A DNA stretch of 64,000 bases, from contig NZ_LMGT01000004.1 in assembly GCF_001427825.1 (NCBI RefSeq), positions 124,001 through 188,000 of the forward strand, read 5' to 3'. The number at the start of each line of letters is the position of its first letter. The first letter of the stretch is position 1. Positions 43,942 to 54,887 of this stretch are shown here, piece after piece. This DNA comes from Brevundimonas sp. Root608. Its GTDB lineage: Bacteria; Pseudomonadota; Alphaproteobacteria; Caulobacterales; Caulobacteraceae. A model generated the notes under the pieces. That model ran no database searches. It was given only the letters and a program-made list of their open reading frames with translations, and was not told the origin of the DNA. The translations under genes and the position numbers were made by a program.

Positions 43942-46578
43942 TCAGGCCGCCGGCTTGGCGGTCTTCCTGGCCGCAGGCTTTTTCGCCGCAGCCTTCTTGG
44001 CGGCCGGTTTCTTGGCCGCGGCCGCCGGCTTCTTCACCGCCGCCTTCTTGGCCGCCGGCGCCTTCTTCCCCTTCGCCGGGGCCGCCAGCGCCCGCGCCGC
44101 CAGCAGCGGCAGGGCCTGTTCCAGCGTCAGATCCTCCGGCGCCGTGCCCTTGGGCAGGGTGGCGTTGATCTTGCCCGACTTCACATAGGGGCCGAACCGC
44201 CCGGCCATGACGTGGATCGGCTCGCCCGTCTCCGGGTGCGCCCCCAGGTCCTTCAGCGGCGCCGCGGCCCCGCCGCGCCCCGCGAACTTGCCGGCCCGCT
44301 TCTCGGCCAGCAGCACGACCGCGCGGTTCAGCCCGACCTCGAACACCTCGTCGATGTCGGCGACATTGGCGTAGGTCCCGGCGTGCAGCACGAACGGGCC
44401 ATAGCGGCCGAGGCCGGCCGTGATCGGCTTGCCGTCCTCCGGATGCATCCCGACCTCGCGCGGCAGGGCCAGCAGGCGCAGCGCCTGATCCAGCGTCAGC
44501 GACGCGGGCGACCAGCCCTTGGGCAGGGACGAGCGTTTCGGCTTCTCCTCGCCCGGCGGCGTCGTTTCCACATACGGCCCGAAGCGGCCGATCTTCAGCG
44601 CTACGGGCTGGCCCGTGGCCGGATCGACGCCCAGATCCCGGTCGCCGCCGTCCTCGACCTCGCTGGCCGCGCCGAACCCGCGCGTGTAGCGGCATTCCGG
44701 ATAGTTGGAGCAGCCGATGAAGGACGACCGCATCTTGAAGCTGGCCTTCAGATGCAGCCGGCCGCTCTTGCACAGGGGGCATAGCCGCGGGTCGGTTCCG
44801 TCGCCCTTGTCCGGGAACAGGAAGGGGCCGATCGCCGTGTCCAGCTCGTCGATCACGCCCTGACGGGCGGTGACGGCCTCGGTCGCGGGCTTCAGCTGCT
44901 GCCAGAACTCGCGCAGCACCACCTTCCAGTCCAGCTCGCCGGCCGAGACCTCGTCCAGCCGGGTCTCGAGCGCGGCGGTGAAATCGTATTCGACCCACCG
45001 GGTGAAGAACTGTTCGAGGAAGGCCGTGACCAGCCGTCCGTTGTCCTCCGGGATGAACCGGTTCTTGTCCATGCGGACGTATTCGCGGTCGCGCAGGGTC
45101 GTCAGGATCGAGGCGTAGGTCGACGGCCGGCCGATGCCCAGCTCTTCCAGCTTCTTGACCAGGGTCGCTTCCGAGAAGCGCGGGGGCGGCTCGGTGAAAT
45201 GCTGGTCGGTGCGCACCGCCTCGACCCTGGCGATCGCGCCTTCCTTCAGCGCGGGCAGGCGGGTCGTGTCGTCCTCGTCGTCGCCGCCGTCCTTGGGCTT
45301 ATCGTCGCGGCCTTCCTCGTAAACGGCCATGAAGCCGTCGAAGGCCACGACCTGACCCGTGGCGCGCAACCCGGTCTGGCCGGTCGGCTCCTCGATCTCG
45401 ACCGTCGTCCGGTCCAGACGCGCCGACTCCATCTGGCTGGCGATGGTCCGCTTCCAGATCAGCTCGTACAGCTTCTGCAGGTCGCCATCGAGACGCAGGG
45501 TCTCCGGCGCCCGGGTCATGTTGGTCGGACGAATGGCTTCGTGCGCTTCCTGGGCGTTCTTGGCTTTCGTCTTGTAATAGCGGGGCTGTTCCGGGACGTA
45601 GGCCGGACCAAAGCGGTCGCCGATGACCTCGCGCGCCTGGGCGATCCCCTCCGGGCTGACCGACAGACCGTCGGTCCGCATATAGGTGATCAGACCGCCC
45701 TGGTCGTCGACGCCCTCATACAGTTTCTGCGCCGCCTGCATGGTGCGTTGCGCCGTGAAGCCCAGCTTGCGCGAGGCCTCCTGCTGCAGGGTCGAGGTCA
45801 TGAAGGGCGGGGCCGGCGCACGCTTGACCGGCTTCTTCTCCACCGAGCTGATGGTGAAGGTCCCGGCCTTGATGGCGTCGCGCGCCGCGGCCGCCATGGC
45901 TTCCGAGGTGATGTCCAGCCGCTGCACCCGCTTGCCGGCATGCTTGACCAGACGCGTGGTGAAGGGCGGGCTGTCGGCGGCCAGGTCGGCCTCGACGGAC
46001 CAGTATTCCTGCGCCTTGAACGCCTCGATCTCGAGCTCGCGATCGACGACGATGCGCAGGGCGACCGACTGCACCCGCCCGGCCGAGCGCGCGCCCGGCA
46101 GCTTGCGCCACAGCACCGGCGACAGGGTGAAACCCACCAGATAGTCCAGCGCCCGGCGGGCCAGGTAGGCCTCGACCAGCTCCATGTCGATCTGGCGCGG
46201 ATTGGCCATCGCCTCGAGCACGGCGCTCTTGGTGATGGCGTTGAAGGTGACGCGCTCGACGTGCGTGTCCTTCAGCACCTTCTTCTTGGTCAGGATTTCC
46301 AGCACGTGCCAGCTGATGGCCTCGCCCTCGCGGTCGGGGTCGGTCGCCAGGATGACGCGGTCGGAGCGTTTGGCGACCTCGGCGATCTCGCTCAGCCGCT
46401 TGGAAGCCTTGGCGTCGACCTCCCACGACATGGCGAAATCGTCGTCAGGCAGCACCGACCCGTCCTTGGACGGCAGGTCGCGGACGTGCCCGTAGGACGC
46501 CAGGACGGTGAAGTCCGGGCCCAGATATTTGTTGATGGTCTTGGCCTTTGCGGGGCTCTCGACGACGACGAGGTTCAT
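43942..46578 (-). CDS. topA: DNA topoisomerase I
   Basis: Type IA topoisomerase that removes negative supercoils, 878 residues. TOPRIM start MNLVVVESPAKAKTINKYL, the DxD in LATDPDREGEAISWH, the active Tyr299 in ITYMRTDGLSVS, and the FIGCSNYPECRYTRGFG zinc finger. Several C-terminal FGPYV repeats end in a Lys/Ala tail (KKPAAKKAAAKKPA-like). The ATG at 46578 is the family start; upstream frame is non-conserved. Convergent with the mipZ operon. Confidence 0.97.
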   Translation of the reverse strand: MNLVVVESPAKAKTINKYLGPDFTVLASYGHVRDLPSKDGSVLPDDDFAMSWEVDAKASKRLSEIAEVAKRSDRVILATDPDREGEAISWHVLEILTKKKVLKDTHVERVTFNAITKSAVLEAMANPRQIDMELVEAYLARRALDYLVGFTLSPVLWRKLPGARSAGRVQSVALRIVVDRELEIEAFKAQEYWSVEADLAADSPPFTTRLVKHAGKRVQRLDITSEAMAAAARDAIKAGTFTISSVEKKPVKRAPAPPFMTSTLQQEASRKLGFTAQRTMQAAQKLYEGVDDQGGLITYMRTDGLSVSPEGIAQAREVIGDRFGPAYVPEQPRYYKTKAKNAQEAHEAIRPTNMTRAPETLRLDGDLQKLYELIWKRTIASQMESARLDRTTVEIEEPTGQTGLRATGQVVAFDGFMAVYEEGRDDKPKDGGDDEDDTTRLPALKEGAIARVEAVRTDQHFTEPPPRFSEATLVKKLEELGIGRPSTYASILTTLRDREYVRMDKNRFIPEDNGRLVTAFLEQFFTRWVEYDFTAALETRLDEVSAGELDWKVVLREFWQQLKPATEAVTARQGVIDELDTAIGPFLFPDKGDGTDPRLCPLCKSGRLHLKASFKMRSSFIGCSNYPECRYTRGFGAASEVEDGGDRDLGVDPATGQPVALKIGRFGPYVETTPPGEEKPKRSSLPKGWSPASLTLDQALRLLALPREVGMHPEDGKPITAGLGRYGPFVLHAGTYANVADIDEVFEVGLNRAVVLLAEKRAGKFAGRGGAAAPLKDLGAHPETGEPIHVMAGRFGPYVKSGKINATLPKGTAPEDLTLEQALPLLAARALAAPAKGKKAPAAKKAAVKKPAAAAKKPAAKKAAAKKPAARKTAKPAA

Positions 46579-46740
46579 GCGGGGAGGGGGCCTTGGAAGG
46601 GCGCGGAAAGGGGGCGGAACGTGGTTGGCGCGAGGCCCGCTGTCAATCGGCGCTGGCAAGGCACAACCTTAAATAGGATATGATATCTTGCATAACACGG
46701 TGTGGTTGTGTCTATTCCGGACCCGGAGCAGGAGTCAGAA

Positions 46741-46980
46741 ATGTCCGACCAGAGTTTATCTCCAGCCGCCGCCGCCACGCCGCCGCGCGCCATCGAGCCG
46801 CAGGGGGTCGTAGCCTGCGCCGGGCCGGTGAGGGAGTATGTCGGCGATCTCGCCGCCGAACTCGCGCAGATGGCTCGCGGCGTCGGCGACGATGCCCTCG
46901 CCACGGCGCTGGAGGCGGCGGCGAACCTGGCCGTGCGGCCGATGTCCCGATCAATCGCCCTGGCCCGGCGCCGTCCCTAG
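46741..46980 (+). CDS. Small hypothetical protein
   Basis: A 79-residue protein (MSDQSLSPAAAATPPRAIEP to ARRRP) with an Ala-rich helical middle (YVGDLAAELAQMARGVGDDALATAL) and no signal peptide. GGAGTCAGAA precedes the ATG at 46741; a GTG at 46702 would lengthen it. No known domain. The stop overlaps the convergent dprA stop. A promoter-like AT-rich stretch (TTAAATAGGATATGATATC) lies at 46670-46688. Confidence 0.6.
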   Translation: MSDQSLSPAAAATPPRAIEPQGVVACAGPVREYVGDLAAELAQMARGVGDDALATALEAAANLAVRPMSRSIALARRRP

Positions 46981-48071
46981 CTGGACGCCAGGCCGCCCGG
47001 AAGCAAGGTCGCGCGTCCCGCCAGGCTGAGTTCCAGCAGGGCCGCCGCCACGGCGCCGATCGGGGCGGCGGCCGCCCGGGCCAGTTCGTCCCGCGGCGTC
47101 GGCGTGGGCGACAGCAGGGCGGCGACCCGCTCGATCAGCGCCGCGTCCGCCTCGTCGGCGGCCCCGCTGAAGGGATTACCGGCCTCAGGTTCACGCAGGG
47201 TGCGCAGGGTCGAGAAGGCGCGCTCCACGTCTTCCAGTCCCTCGCACAGGATCGCCCCCTGCCGCAGCAGTTCGTTGGGGCCGCGCGACCGGGGGTCCAG
47301 CGGCGATCCCGGCACGGCGAAGACGTCGCGGCCCTGCTCCCCCGCCAGCCGGGCGGTGATCAGCGAACCGGACCTTAGCTCGGCCTCGACCACGATCACC
47401 CCGCGCGACAGGCCGGAGATGATGCGGTTGCGGCGCGGAAAGTCCTTCGCCTGGGCCTTCGCGCCGACCGGGCTTTCCGAGACGATGCAGCCCTGTTCGG
47501 CGATCTGGCGGTAGAGGTCGGCGTTGTCGGGCGGATAGACGTCGTCCACGCCGCCTCCGAGCACGGCCACCGTGCCCGTGGGCAGGGCGCCGGCATGGGC
47601 CGCGCCGTCGATGCCGCGCGCCAGTCCCGAGACGACCACATGGCCGGCCTCGCCGAGTTGCTGGGCCAGGCCGCGGGCGATCCGCTGGCCGCCGGCCGAG
47701 GCGATGCGCGCGCCGACGATCGCGATGCAGGGGCGGGACATCAGATCGGCCTCGCCGAGGGTCCACAGCACCGGCGGCGGGGGATCGCAGGCCGCCAGGG
47801 GTTCAGGGTAGCCGGCGTCCCCCAGCACGATCAGCCGGGCCCCGATCCGGCCGCCCGCCGCGCATTCCGCCTCGATCTGCTCCACGGACGGCGGACCGTC
47901 GCCGCGGCCGCCGGCGCGGCGGACCAGTTCGGGCAGGGCGTCCAGCGCGCGTTCCGCCGTGCCGTACCGGTCCAGAAGCTGGCGGAAGGTGACGGGCCCG
48001 ACCCGGTCGGTGCGCGCCAGCCTCAGCCGCGCGAATCGCTCCGCCTCCGACAGGGGCGGCGAGGGGTTCAC
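46977..48071 (-). CDS. dprA: DNA-processing protein DprA
   Basis: Loads RecA on incoming single-stranded DNA in natural transformation. The 364-residue protein has an N-terminal helical region, the Rossmann core with [41 protein letters not shown] and [20 protein letters not shown], plus a C-terminal winged helix ([19 protein letters not shown]). The GTG at 48071 overlaps the plsY stop by 4 bp. Confidence 0.95.
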   Translation of the reverse strand: MNPSPPLSEAERFARLRLARTDRVGPVTFRQLLDRYGTAERALDALPELVRRAGGRGDGPPSVEQIEAECAAGGRIGARLIVLGDAGYPEPLAACDPPPPVLWTLGEADLMSRPCIAIVGARIASAGGQRIARGLAQQLGEAGHVVVSGLARGIDGAAHAGALPTGTVAVLGGGVDDVYPPDNADLYRQIAEQGCIVSESPVGAKAQAKDFPRRNRIISGLSRGVIVVEAELRSGSLITARLAGEQGRDVFAVPGSPLDPRSRGPNELLRQGAILCEGLEDVERAFSTLRTLREPEAGNPFSGAADEADAALIERVAALLSPTPTPRDELARAAAAPIGAVAAALLELSLAGRATLLPGGLASS

Positions 48072-48709
48072 CCCTTTTTGGCGCCGATGCGGGGTTCCGT
48101 CCCCCTCAGCAGCCGGGCGATGTTCTCGTGGTGCCGGATCCAGATGAGCAGGGCGGTGAACAGCGCCAGCGCTGCGACCGGCGCCGGGGTGGGCCGGCCG
48201 AGCGTGGCCAGCGGCAGTATGGCGTAGACGGGCGCGGCGGCCGCGGCGAGCAGGGCCGCCAGCGACGACATCCGGAACAGCGCCGCGACCAGCAGCCACG
48301 TCGCTCCCGCCAGCAGGCCCAGCGGCCAGGCGGCGGCCAGCAACAGACCGAAGAAGGTCGCGACCCCCTTGCCGCCCCTGAAGCCCAGCCAGACGGGGAA
48401 GAGATGGCCAAGGAAGGCCGCGCCGCCGGCGATGGCCGCCAACGCCGGTACGCCCGGGAACAACGCTTGGGCGATCAGATAGGCGGCGGCGCCCTTGCCG
48501 GCGTCCAGGATCAGGGTGGCGAAGGCCAGATCCTTGCGTCCGGTCCGCAGCACATTGGTCGCGCCGATATTGCCGGAGCCGATGCTGCGCACGTCCTCGC
48601 CCGTCACCAGGCGGGTCAGGATCACCCCGAACGGAATGGAGCCCAGCAGATAGCCGCCGACCGCCACGAGGGCGACCGTCCCGAGAGCGGGTCCGACCAG
48701 ATCCTGCAA
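48068..48709 (-). CDS. plsY: Glycerol-3-phosphate acyltransferase PlsY
   Basis: Inner-membrane acyltransferase that uses acyl phosphate for the first step of phospholipid synthesis, 213 residues and about five helices. Motifs: [15 protein letters not shown], the [15 protein letters not shown] catalytic loop and [21 protein letters not shown]. The start is TTG at 48709, just after the dihydroorotase-like gene ends at 48725. Confidence 0.95.
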   Translation of the reverse strand: MQDLVGPALGTVALVAVGGYLLGSIPFGVILTRLVTGEDVRSIGSGNIGATNVLRTGRKDLAFATLILDAGKGAAAYLIAQALFPGVPALAAIAGGAAFLGHLFPVWLGFRGGKGVATFFGLLLAAAWPLGLLAGATWLLVAALFRMSSLAALLAAAAAPVYAILPLATLGRPTPAPVAALALFTALLIWIRHHENIARLLRGTEPRIGAKKG

Positions 48710-48724
48710 GTGATTCGCTCCCTC

Positions 48725-50011
48725 TTAGCGCGCGTTGTGAACGATGCGGCCCGCGACGACGGTAATCAACACCCGCCCCTGCAGACGGCGCCCGTCAAAC
48801 GGAGAGTTCTTCGATTTCGACTTCAGGGCGTCGGCGTCGACGACGACCGGCGCGCCGGGGTCGAACAGGATCAGGTCGGCGGGGGCTCCGGCCCTCAACA
48901 CCCCGGCCTCCAGCCCCAGCAGGGTCGCCGGGCCGTGGGTCAGCGGCCGCAGGATGTCGAGCAGATCCAGCCCGTCCGCGTGGTGCAGCGACAGGGCCGC
49001 CGGCAGCAGCGTCTCCAGCCCGACCGCGCCCGGCGTCGCCTCGGCGAACGGCCGGCGCTTGTCCTCGGCGGGGGCTGGGGCGTGGGCGCTGGTTATGGCG
49101 TCGATCAGGCCGTCGCGCACCGCCTCGATCAGCGCCTGCCGGTCACCCTCCGGGCGCAGCGGCGGGTCCAGCCGGTAGAAGGTGCGATAGTCGCCGATGT
49201 CGATCTCGTTGAAGCACAGGTGGTTGATCGACACCGAGGCGGCGACCTCCAGCCCCTTCGCCCGGGCCCGCGCCAGGGTCTCCAGCGCGTCCGCGGTCGA
49301 GATCTGGTCGACCAGGAAGCGCGCGCCGGTCTGTTCGACCAGCGCCAGGTCGCGTTCCAGCTGGATGCGTTCGGCGAGCGCCGGGGCCGAGGCCAGCCCC
49401 AGCCGCGTGGCCAGTTCGCCCGAGGTGGCCACCGCGCCCTCGCTCAGCCACGGATCGGCCGGACGGCACGAGATCAGGGCGTTGAAGGCGGCGGCGTAGC
49501 TCATCACCCGCTGCAGGGTGCGGGTGTTGGCGATGACCCGGTCGACGTCGGTGAAATACAGGGCGCCCGCCTCGTCCATCAGGCCGATCTCGGCCATGCG
49601 AACGCCGTCGCGGCCCTTGGTCGCCGCCCCGGCCGCGCGCACATTGACCAGCCCCAGGGCCGCCCCGCGCCGCAGGATGAAGTCGATCATCGCCGGATCG
49701 TCGATGGCCGGATCGGTGTCAGGCTGGATGACGATGGTGGTGACCCCGCCCGCCGCCGCCGACAGGCTGGCTGACTTCAGCGTCTCCTTGGGCTCCGCCC
49801 CCGGCTCGCCGGTCTTGACCCGGATGTCGATCAGGCCCGGCGACAGGCACAGCCCCCCCGCGTCCAGCACCGTCACGCCATCCGGCGCGACCGCGCCGGC
49901 GCCGTGGATCACCTCCGTGATGCGGCCGTCCTCGACCAGCACCGCGCCGGGACCGTCATACTCGGTCGCCGGGTCCAGCAGCCGGGCGTTGAGGATGGCG
50001 ACAGCCGTCAT
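48725..50011 (-). CDS. Dihydroorotase-like protein lacking metal ligands
   Basis: A 428-residue amidohydrolase-fold protein encoded directly after pyrB. The fold matches dihydroorotase ([42 protein letters not shown]). The canonical HxH after GLID is R64-V-K66, the STA-preceding histidine is Gln ([12 protein letters not shown]), and the usual DHAPH is [12 protein letters not shown]. It therefore resembles the non-catalytic PyrC-prime/PyrX partner that stabilises aspartate transcarbamoylase in Pseudomonas. A catalytic dihydroorotase must be encoded elsewhere. ATG 50011 overlaps the pyrB stop by 4 bp. Confidence 0.85.
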   Translation of the reverse strand: MTAVAILNARLLDPATEYDGPGAVLVEDGRITEVIHGAGAVAPDGVTVLDAGGLCLSPGLIDIRVKTGEPGAEPKETLKSASLSAAAGGVTTIVIQPDTDPAIDDPAMIDFILRRGAALGLVNVRAAGAATKGRDGVRMAEIGLMDEAGALYFTDVDRVIANTRTLQRVMSYAAAFNALISCRPADPWLSEGAVATSGELATRLGLASAPALAERIQLERDLALVEQTGARFLVDQISTADALETLARARAKGLEVAASVSINHLCFNEIDIGDYRTFYRLDPPLRPEGDRQALIEAVRDGLIDAITSAHAPAPAEDKRRPFAEATPGAVGLETLLPAALSLHHADGLDLLDILRPLTHGPATLLGLEAGVLRAGAPADLILFDPGAPVVVDADALKSKSKNSPFDGRRLQGRVLITVVAGRIVHNAR

Positions 50012-50991
50012 GCCGCCGCTCCATCCAGCCGCGCCGACAATGCCGCCAGCACCGCCATGCGCGCCGCGACGCCCATCTCGACCTGGTCCTGGATCAGCGA
50101 CACCGTCAGGTCGTCGGCCACGTCGGAATCGATCTCCACGCCGCGGTTCATCGGCCCCGGATGCATCACCTTCGCGCCCGCGTTGGCCCAGGACAGTTTC
50201 TCGCGGTCCAGACCCCAGAAGCGGAAGTATTCGCGCGTCGAGGGCACCAGCGCCCCCTCCATCCGCTCAAGCTGCAGCCGCAGCATCATCACCACGTCGC
50301 AGCCCTTCAGCCCCTCGCGCATGTCGTGGAAGACCTCGCAGCCCCAGCGGTCGGCGTCGCCGGGCACCAGGGTCGGCGGCCCGATCAGCCGCACCCGCGC
50401 GCCCATCATCGACAGCATCGAGACATTGGATCGCGCCACGCGGCTGTGGGCGATGTCGCCGCAGATGGCGACGGTCAGCCCGCCGACGTCGCCGAAGGCG
50501 CGGCGCAGGCTCAAAAGGTCCAGCAGGGCCTGGGTCGGATGCTCGTGCCGCCCGTCGCCGGCGTTGACCACGGCGCAGCCGACCTTCTGCGACAGCAGGG
50601 CCGCCGCGCCCGAAGCGCCGTGGCGCACCACCAGCACGTCCGGTTTCATCGCGTTCAGCGTCGCCGCCGTATCGATCAGGGTCTCGCCCTTGGCGGTCGA
50701 GGAGGTGCGGGGGCTCAGGGCGGTCACATCGGCGCCCAGCCGCTTGGCCGCGATCTCGAACGAGGCGCTGGTGCGGGTCGAATTCTCGAAGAACAGGTTC
50801 ATGACCGTGCGCCCGCGCATCAGGTCCAGCGACTTCGAAGACTGGCGGTTGAAGTCGACGAAGGCGTCGGCCAGGTCCAGCAGCGGCGGGGTGGTGGCGG
50901 CGTTCAGGTCGCCGGCCGACAGGAAATGGCTGCGCGGGAACGGCGCCAGCCGCTCGAGAATCAGATCGGTGAGGGCGGCGGGCTGGCTCAT
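50008..50991 (-). CDS. pyrB: Aspartate carbamoyltransferase catalytic chain
   Basis: Commits carbamoyl phosphate and aspartate to pyrimidine synthesis, 327 residues. Signature [41 protein letters not shown] and [15 protein letters not shown] regulatory PyrI is absent; the adjacent inactive dihydroorotase likely forms the complex instead. The start is ATG 50991; the frame runs far upstream through an unrelated antisense region. Confidence 0.97.
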   Translation of the reverse strand: MSQPAALTDLILERLAPFPRSHFLSAGDLNAATTPPLLDLADAFVDFNRQSSKSLDLMRGRTVMNLFFENSTRTSASFEIAAKRLGADVTALSPRTSSTAKGETLIDTAATLNAMKPDVLVVRHGASGAAALLSQKVGCAVVNAGDGRHEHPTQALLDLLSLRRAFGDVGGLTVAICGDIAHSRVARSNVSMLSMMGARVRLIGPPTLVPGDADRWGCEVFHDMREGLKGCDVVMMLRLQLERMEGALVPSTREYFRFWGLDREKLSWANAGAKVMHPGPMNRGVEIDSDVADDLTVSLIQDQVEMGVAARMAVLAALSARLDGAAA

Positions 50992-51041
50992 CGAGGCCCG
51001 GCTATAGGGCCGTCTCCGTCGGAACGGAAGCCGCTCCGTGG

Positions 51042-51962
51042 TCAGATATAGCCGAACAGCGCCAGCAGGATCGGAATGGTGAAGGCGCTGACCACCGTGG
51101 TCAGGGCCACGACCCCCGCCATCAGGGGCGCGTCGCCGCCCATCTGCCGCGCCATGACATAGGAGGCCGCCGCGCCCGGCGAGGCGCCGGCCAGCAGCGC
51201 CAGTCCCTGCGCCATGCGGTCTCCGCCCAGCACGCCGGTCAGCCAGTACATGCCCAGCGGCAGGACGATCAGCTTGATCGCCGTCACCGTCAACATCAGC
51301 ACCGGCCGCGACGCCGCGTAGCGGAAGCTCAGCCCGGCCCCGGCCGTCATCAGGCCCAGGGCGATGGCGCCGGGGCCCATCAGGTCGAACCCGGCCATCA
51401 GCAGATCGGGTTTTGGAACGCCCGCCAGATTCAGCGCCGCCCCGATTCCGCAGGCCCAGATGATCGGGTTTCTTGCCAGCGACGACAGCGCCAGCCGCCA
51501 GCCGCCGCCCTGACCCGCGCCCCATCGCGCCAGCACCAGCACGCAGACCACGTTCAGCGCCGGGGCCAGCACCCCGAAGGCCACCGCCGCCACGCCGAGC
51601 CCCGGTTCTCCGAACACCGCGCCCGCCACCGGCAGGAAGACGAAGCCGTTCCAGCGGATGACGCCCTGGAACACGCTGGTGAAGGCCGGGTCGCTGATCC
51701 GCATCAACGGCTTGGCCAGAACCGTCAGCAGGGCGACGGTCAGGGCGACGGCGACCGTGGCCGTCGCCACGGGCCCCGCCGCGCCGCCTGCGAAATCGGC
51801 GCGCCACACGGCCGGGATCAGGAAGGCCGGATAGAAGACGAAATAGGTCAGCCGCTCGACCGCCCGCCAGCCGTCATCGGTCAGGAAGTCGCGCTTCTTC
51901 AGCCCCCAGCCGAGGGCGATCATGGCGAAGACGGGAACGATCCCGGTCAGCAAGGCGCTCAT
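51042..51962 (-). CDS. AEC family transporter (auxin efflux carrier type)
   Basis: A 306-residue membrane protein with about ten helices ([33 protein letters not shown], and C-terminal [20 protein letters not shown]). Bacterial AEC proteins move small organic acids or other metabolites; the substrate is unknown. ATG 51962 overlaps the ruvX stop by 4 bp. Confidence 0.88.
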   Translation of the reverse strand: MSALLTGIVPVFAMIALGWGLKKRDFLTDDGWRAVERLTYFVFYPAFLIPAVWRADFAGGAAGPVATATVAVALTVALLTVLAKPLMRISDPAFTSVFQGVIRWNGFVFLPVAGAVFGEPGLGVAAVAFGVLAPALNVVCVLVLARWGAGQGGGWRLALSSLARNPIIWACGIGAALNLAGVPKPDLLMAGFDLMGPGAIALGLMTAGAGLSFRYAASRPVLMLTVTAIKLIVLPLGMYWLTGVLGGDRMAQGLALLAGASPGAAASYVMARQMGGDAPLMAGVVALTTVVSAFTIPILLALFGYI

Positions 51963-52435
51963 CGCCCGGCCTGGTCCCTCAACCGGTCCAGCGCGCCCTG
52001 CAATATCCAGGCGGCGGCGGTGCGGTCGACCACGTCGGCGCGCCGCTTGCGGGTCAGGTCCAGCTCCCCGATCAGGAACCGCTCGACCGCGCTGGTCGAC
52101 AGCCGCTCGTCCTGGAAGGCGCAGGGCACGGCGCGGATGCGCTGCAGGTTGCGGGCGAAGGCCCGGCACGACTGCGCCCTTGGCCCCTCGCTGCCGTCCA
52201 TGTTCAGCGGCAGGCCGATGACCAGGGCCGAGGCCTTGCGCCCGTCCATCAGCTTCAGCACCGCATGGGCGTCGTCGGTGAATTTCGTCTTTCGGATCAG
52301 CGACAGCGGGCTGGCGATCATGCGGGTGACGTCGGACGCGGCGACGCCGATGGTCTTCTCGCCGAGGTCCAGCCCCAGCCACGGCGTGCCGGGCGGAGTC
52401 GAGGCGGCGAGGTCTTTCAGCGATAGAACGGTCAC
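51959..52435 (-). CDS. ruvX: Putative pre-16S rRNA nuclease / Holliday junction resolvase-like YqgF
   Basis: RNase H-fold nuclease family (YqgF/RuvX), 158 residues. Catalytic aspartate in WLGLDLGEKTIGVAASD, VIGLPLNMDGSEGPRAQSCR, the glutamate in FQDERLSTSAVERFL and the late DVVDRTAAAWILQGAL. Start is GTG 52435; the frame upstream is antisense to the lipoprotein gene. In E. coli the homologue matures 16S rRNA. Confidence 0.9.
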   Translation of the reverse strand: MTVLSLKDLAASTPPGTPWLGLDLGEKTIGVAASDVTRMIASPLSLIRKTKFTDDAHAVLKLMDGRKASALVIGLPLNMDGSEGPRAQSCRAFARNLQRIRAVPCAFQDERLSTSAVERFLIGELDLTRKRRADVVDRTAAAWILQGALDRLRDQAGR

Positions 52436-52508
52436 GGTCTGGCGGTAGGACTGGCGAGCCGCCCTGTCAAAGTGCAAGGTGGAGCTGTCGTTGATGGGGG
52501 AACATCCG

Positions 52509-53036
52509 ATGAAGCCAGTCACCTTCCTTGTCGCCGTCCTGGGGCTCGCGGCCTGCGACGCCCAGGTCGAGACCCGCAAGGCCGAGGTTCCGCCCGCCGA
52601 ACAGGCCGCCGCCACGGCGCCCGCTGCCGCGCCCCTGACCGCCTCGGGCCCCGCCGCCACGCTGCAGCCCGACGCCGCGCCGGACGTGCAGACGGCCGCC
52701 TCGGTGGTCAGTCTCGACGCGCTGAAGAACCAAGGCTCCCTGACAGCCAAGCTGTTCGGCACGGCCGGCGGCGATCCGGCCATGAACGGCCTCTACACCT
52801 ACCTCGCCTTCTTCCACGATCCGGCGGAGGGCTGGCGCGTGTTCCGTCTCGGCGACGTCCTCGGCTACCGCGTCCTGTCGGAAGCGCCGGGACGGGTTGA
52901 TCTGGAGATCCGGGAAAGTACGATGGACGAGGCCGCGGGTGCGATTGGCGAGCGCACCCGCCACGTCATCGTCGGCTGGGCCGTCGCGGCCGACGGTTCG
53001 GTCCCGCCCACGGTGACGGTCGCGCCGGCGAGATAG
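52509..53036 (+). CDS. Lipoprotein, hypothetical
   Basis: A 175-residue lipoprotein (MKPVTFLVAVLGLAAC lipobox). A long Ala/Pro-rich spacer is followed by a compact C-terminal domain (NGLYTYLAFFHDPAEGWRVFRLGDVLGYRVLSE) with no recognised family. The upstream ATG at 52479 is less likely because it precedes the signal by ten residues. Confidence 0.75.
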   Translation: MKPVTFLVAVLGLAACDAQVETRKAEVPPAEQAAATAPAAAPLTASGPAATLQPDAAPDVQTAASVVSLDALKNQGSLTAKLFGTAGGDPAMNGLYTYLAFFHDPAEGWRVFRLGDVLGYRVLSEAPGRVDLEIRESTMDEAAGAIGERTRHVIVGWAVAADGSVPPTVTVAPAR

Positions 53037-53117
53037 CGGCCACGCCGTCAGAATCCTTGTGAAACCGGGGCCGGGCGGCTAATCCCGCCCGTTCTGGTTT
53101 CGCAATTGGAGGGCCGC

Positions 53118-53405
53118 ATGGCCATCGACGCCGCGACCGTGCGCCGCGTGGCGCACCTCGCCCGCATCAAGACCCCGGAAGACCGGCTCGAACCGCTCGC
53201 CGCGGAGCTGAACGGCATCCTCGCCTGGATCGAACAGCTCAACGAGGTCGACGTCACGGGCGTCGAGCCCATGACCTCCAATGTGGCCCAGCCCCTGCGC
53301 CTGCGCGACGACGTCGTCACCGACGGCGGCAAGGTCGCCGACGTGCTCGGAAATGCGCCGCGGTCCGCCGACGGCTTCTTCGTCGTGCCCAAGGTGGTCG
53401 AATAG
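53118..53405 (+). CDS. gatC: Asp/Glu-tRNA amidotransferase subunit C
   Basis: Small 95-residue stabilising subunit of Gat[20 protein letters not shown], the conserved [22 protein letters not shown], and the final [19 protein letters not shown] lies a few bases upstream. First gene of gatC-gatA-gatB, with 1-2 bp gaps. Confidence 0.97.
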   Translation: MAIDAATVRRVAHLARIKTPEDRLEPLAAELNGILAWIEQLNEVDVTGVEPMTSNVAQPLRLRDDVVTDGGKVADVLGNAPRSADGFFVVPKVVE

Positions 53406-53406
53406 A

Positions 53407-54885
53407 ATGTCCGACCTGACCAGACTGACCCTCAAGGCCGCCCTCGACGGCCTGAAGGCGAAAACCTTCTCGTCCGAGGAGATCACCAAGGCCTTCGTCG
53501 CCAACATCGACGCCGCCAACCCGCGCCTGAACGCCTATGTCGTCCAGACCACGGACAAGGCGCTGGCCATGGCCCGCGCCTGCGACGCCCGGCTGGCGAA
53601 GGGGGAGGGCGGCGCCCTCGAAGGCGCGCCTCTGGGCATCAAGGACCTGTTCTGCACCGACGGCGTCCAGACCACAGCTGGCTCCAACATGCTGCGCGGC
53701 TTCGTCCCGCCCTATGAGTCGACCGTCACCGCCAACCTGTGGCGCGACGGCGCGGTCATGCTGGGCAAGCTCAACATGGACGAGTTCGCCATGGGCTCGT
53801 CCAACGAGACCAGCGCCTTCGGCCCTGTCGTGAACCCATGGAAGTCAACGGCTTCCAACGCAGACTTGACTCCCGGTGGCAGCTCCGGCGGCTCGGCTTC
53901 GGCCGTCGCCGGCGACCTGTGCCTCGCCGCCACCGCCTCGGACACCGGCGGTTCGATCCGCCAGCCCGCCGCCTTCACCGGCACGGTGGGCATCAAGCCC
54001 ACCTACGGCCGCGCCAGCCGCTTCGGCATGGTCGCCTTCGCCAGTTCGCTGGATCAGGCCGGCCCGATCACGAAGACGGTCGAGGACGCCGCCATCCTGC
54101 TGCGGTCCATGTGCTCGTTCGACGTCAAGGACTCGACCAGCCTCGACGTCGAGACCCCCGACTGGACCCAATCCCTGAACAAGGGCGTCAAGGGCCTGCG
54201 CATCGGCGTGCCGAAGGAATATGTCGTCGACGGCATGCCCGCCGAGATCCAGCAGCTGTGGGACCGGGGCGTCGAATGGCTCAAGGCCGGCGGCGCCGAG
54301 ATCGTCGAGATCAGCCTGCCGCACACCAAATACGCCCTGCCGGCCTATTACATCATCGCCCCGGCCGAGGCCTCGTCCAACCTGGCCCGCTACGACGGCA
54401 TGCGCTTCGGCCACCGCGCCGAGGGGACCACCTCCCTGACCGACCTCTACGAGACCAGCCGCGCCGAGGGCTTCGGCAAGGAGGTCCAGCGCCGCCTGAC
54501 CATCGGGGCCTATGTCCTGTCGGCCGGATTCTATGACGCCTACTACGTCCGGGCGCTCAAGGTCCGCCGCCGCATCGCCATGGATTTCGACGCCGTCTGG
54601 GACAGGGTCGACGCCATCCTGACGCCGTCTACGCCATCAGCGGCCTTCGCGATCGGCGACAGGCAGATCGACCCGCTGCAGATGTATCTGAACGACATCT
54701 TCACCGTCACCGCCAACCTCGCCGGCCTGCCGGGCATCTCGGTCCCCGCCGGCCTCGACAAGGGCGGCCTCCCGCTGGGCCTTCAGGTCATCGGCAAGGC
54801 GCTGGACGAGGCGACGGTGTTCCAGGTGGCGAGCGCGCTGGAAGAGGCGGCGGGGTTTGTCGCCAGGCCCGAGAAGTGGTGGTGA
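53407..54885 (+). CDS. gatA: Asp/Glu-tRNA amidotransferase subunit A
   Basis: Amidase that releases ammonia from glutamine, 492 residues. The Ser-Ser-Lys triad lies in [11 protein letters not shown] (Lys79), [15 protein letters not shown] and [16 protein letters not shown]. The lone ATG at 53407 starts one base after the gatC stop. Confidence 0.97.
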   Translation: MSDLTRLTLKAALDGLKAKTFSSEEITKAFVANIDAANPRLNAYVVQTTDKALAMARACDARLAKGEGGALEGAPLGIKDLFCTDGVQTTAGSNMLRGFVPPYESTVTANLWRDGAVMLGKLNMDEFAMGSSNETSAFGPVVNPWKSTASNADLTPGGSSGGSASAVAGDLCLAATASDTGGSIRQPAAFTGTVGIKPTYGRASRFGMVAFASSLDQAGPITKTVEDAAILLRSMCSFDVKDSTSLDVETPDWTQSLNKGVKGLRIGVPKEYVVDGMPAEIQQLWDRGVEWLKAGGAEIVEISLPHTKYALPAYYIIAPAEASSNLARYDGMRFGHRAEGTTSLTDLYETSRAEGFGKEVQRRLTIGAYVLSAGFYDAYYVRALKVRRRIAMDFDAVWDRVDAILTPSTPSAAFAIGDRQIDPLQMYLNDIFTVTANLAGLPGISVPAGLDKGGLPLGLQVIGKALDEATVFQVASALEEAAGFVARPEKWW

Positions 54886-54887
54886 GC

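Noticed and set aside
43942..44150. Apparent DNA repeats encoding Lys/Ala runs at the topA 3' end
   Set aside because: These are the low-complexity Lys/Ala tail common in GC-rich TopA, not a repeat array or CRISPR.
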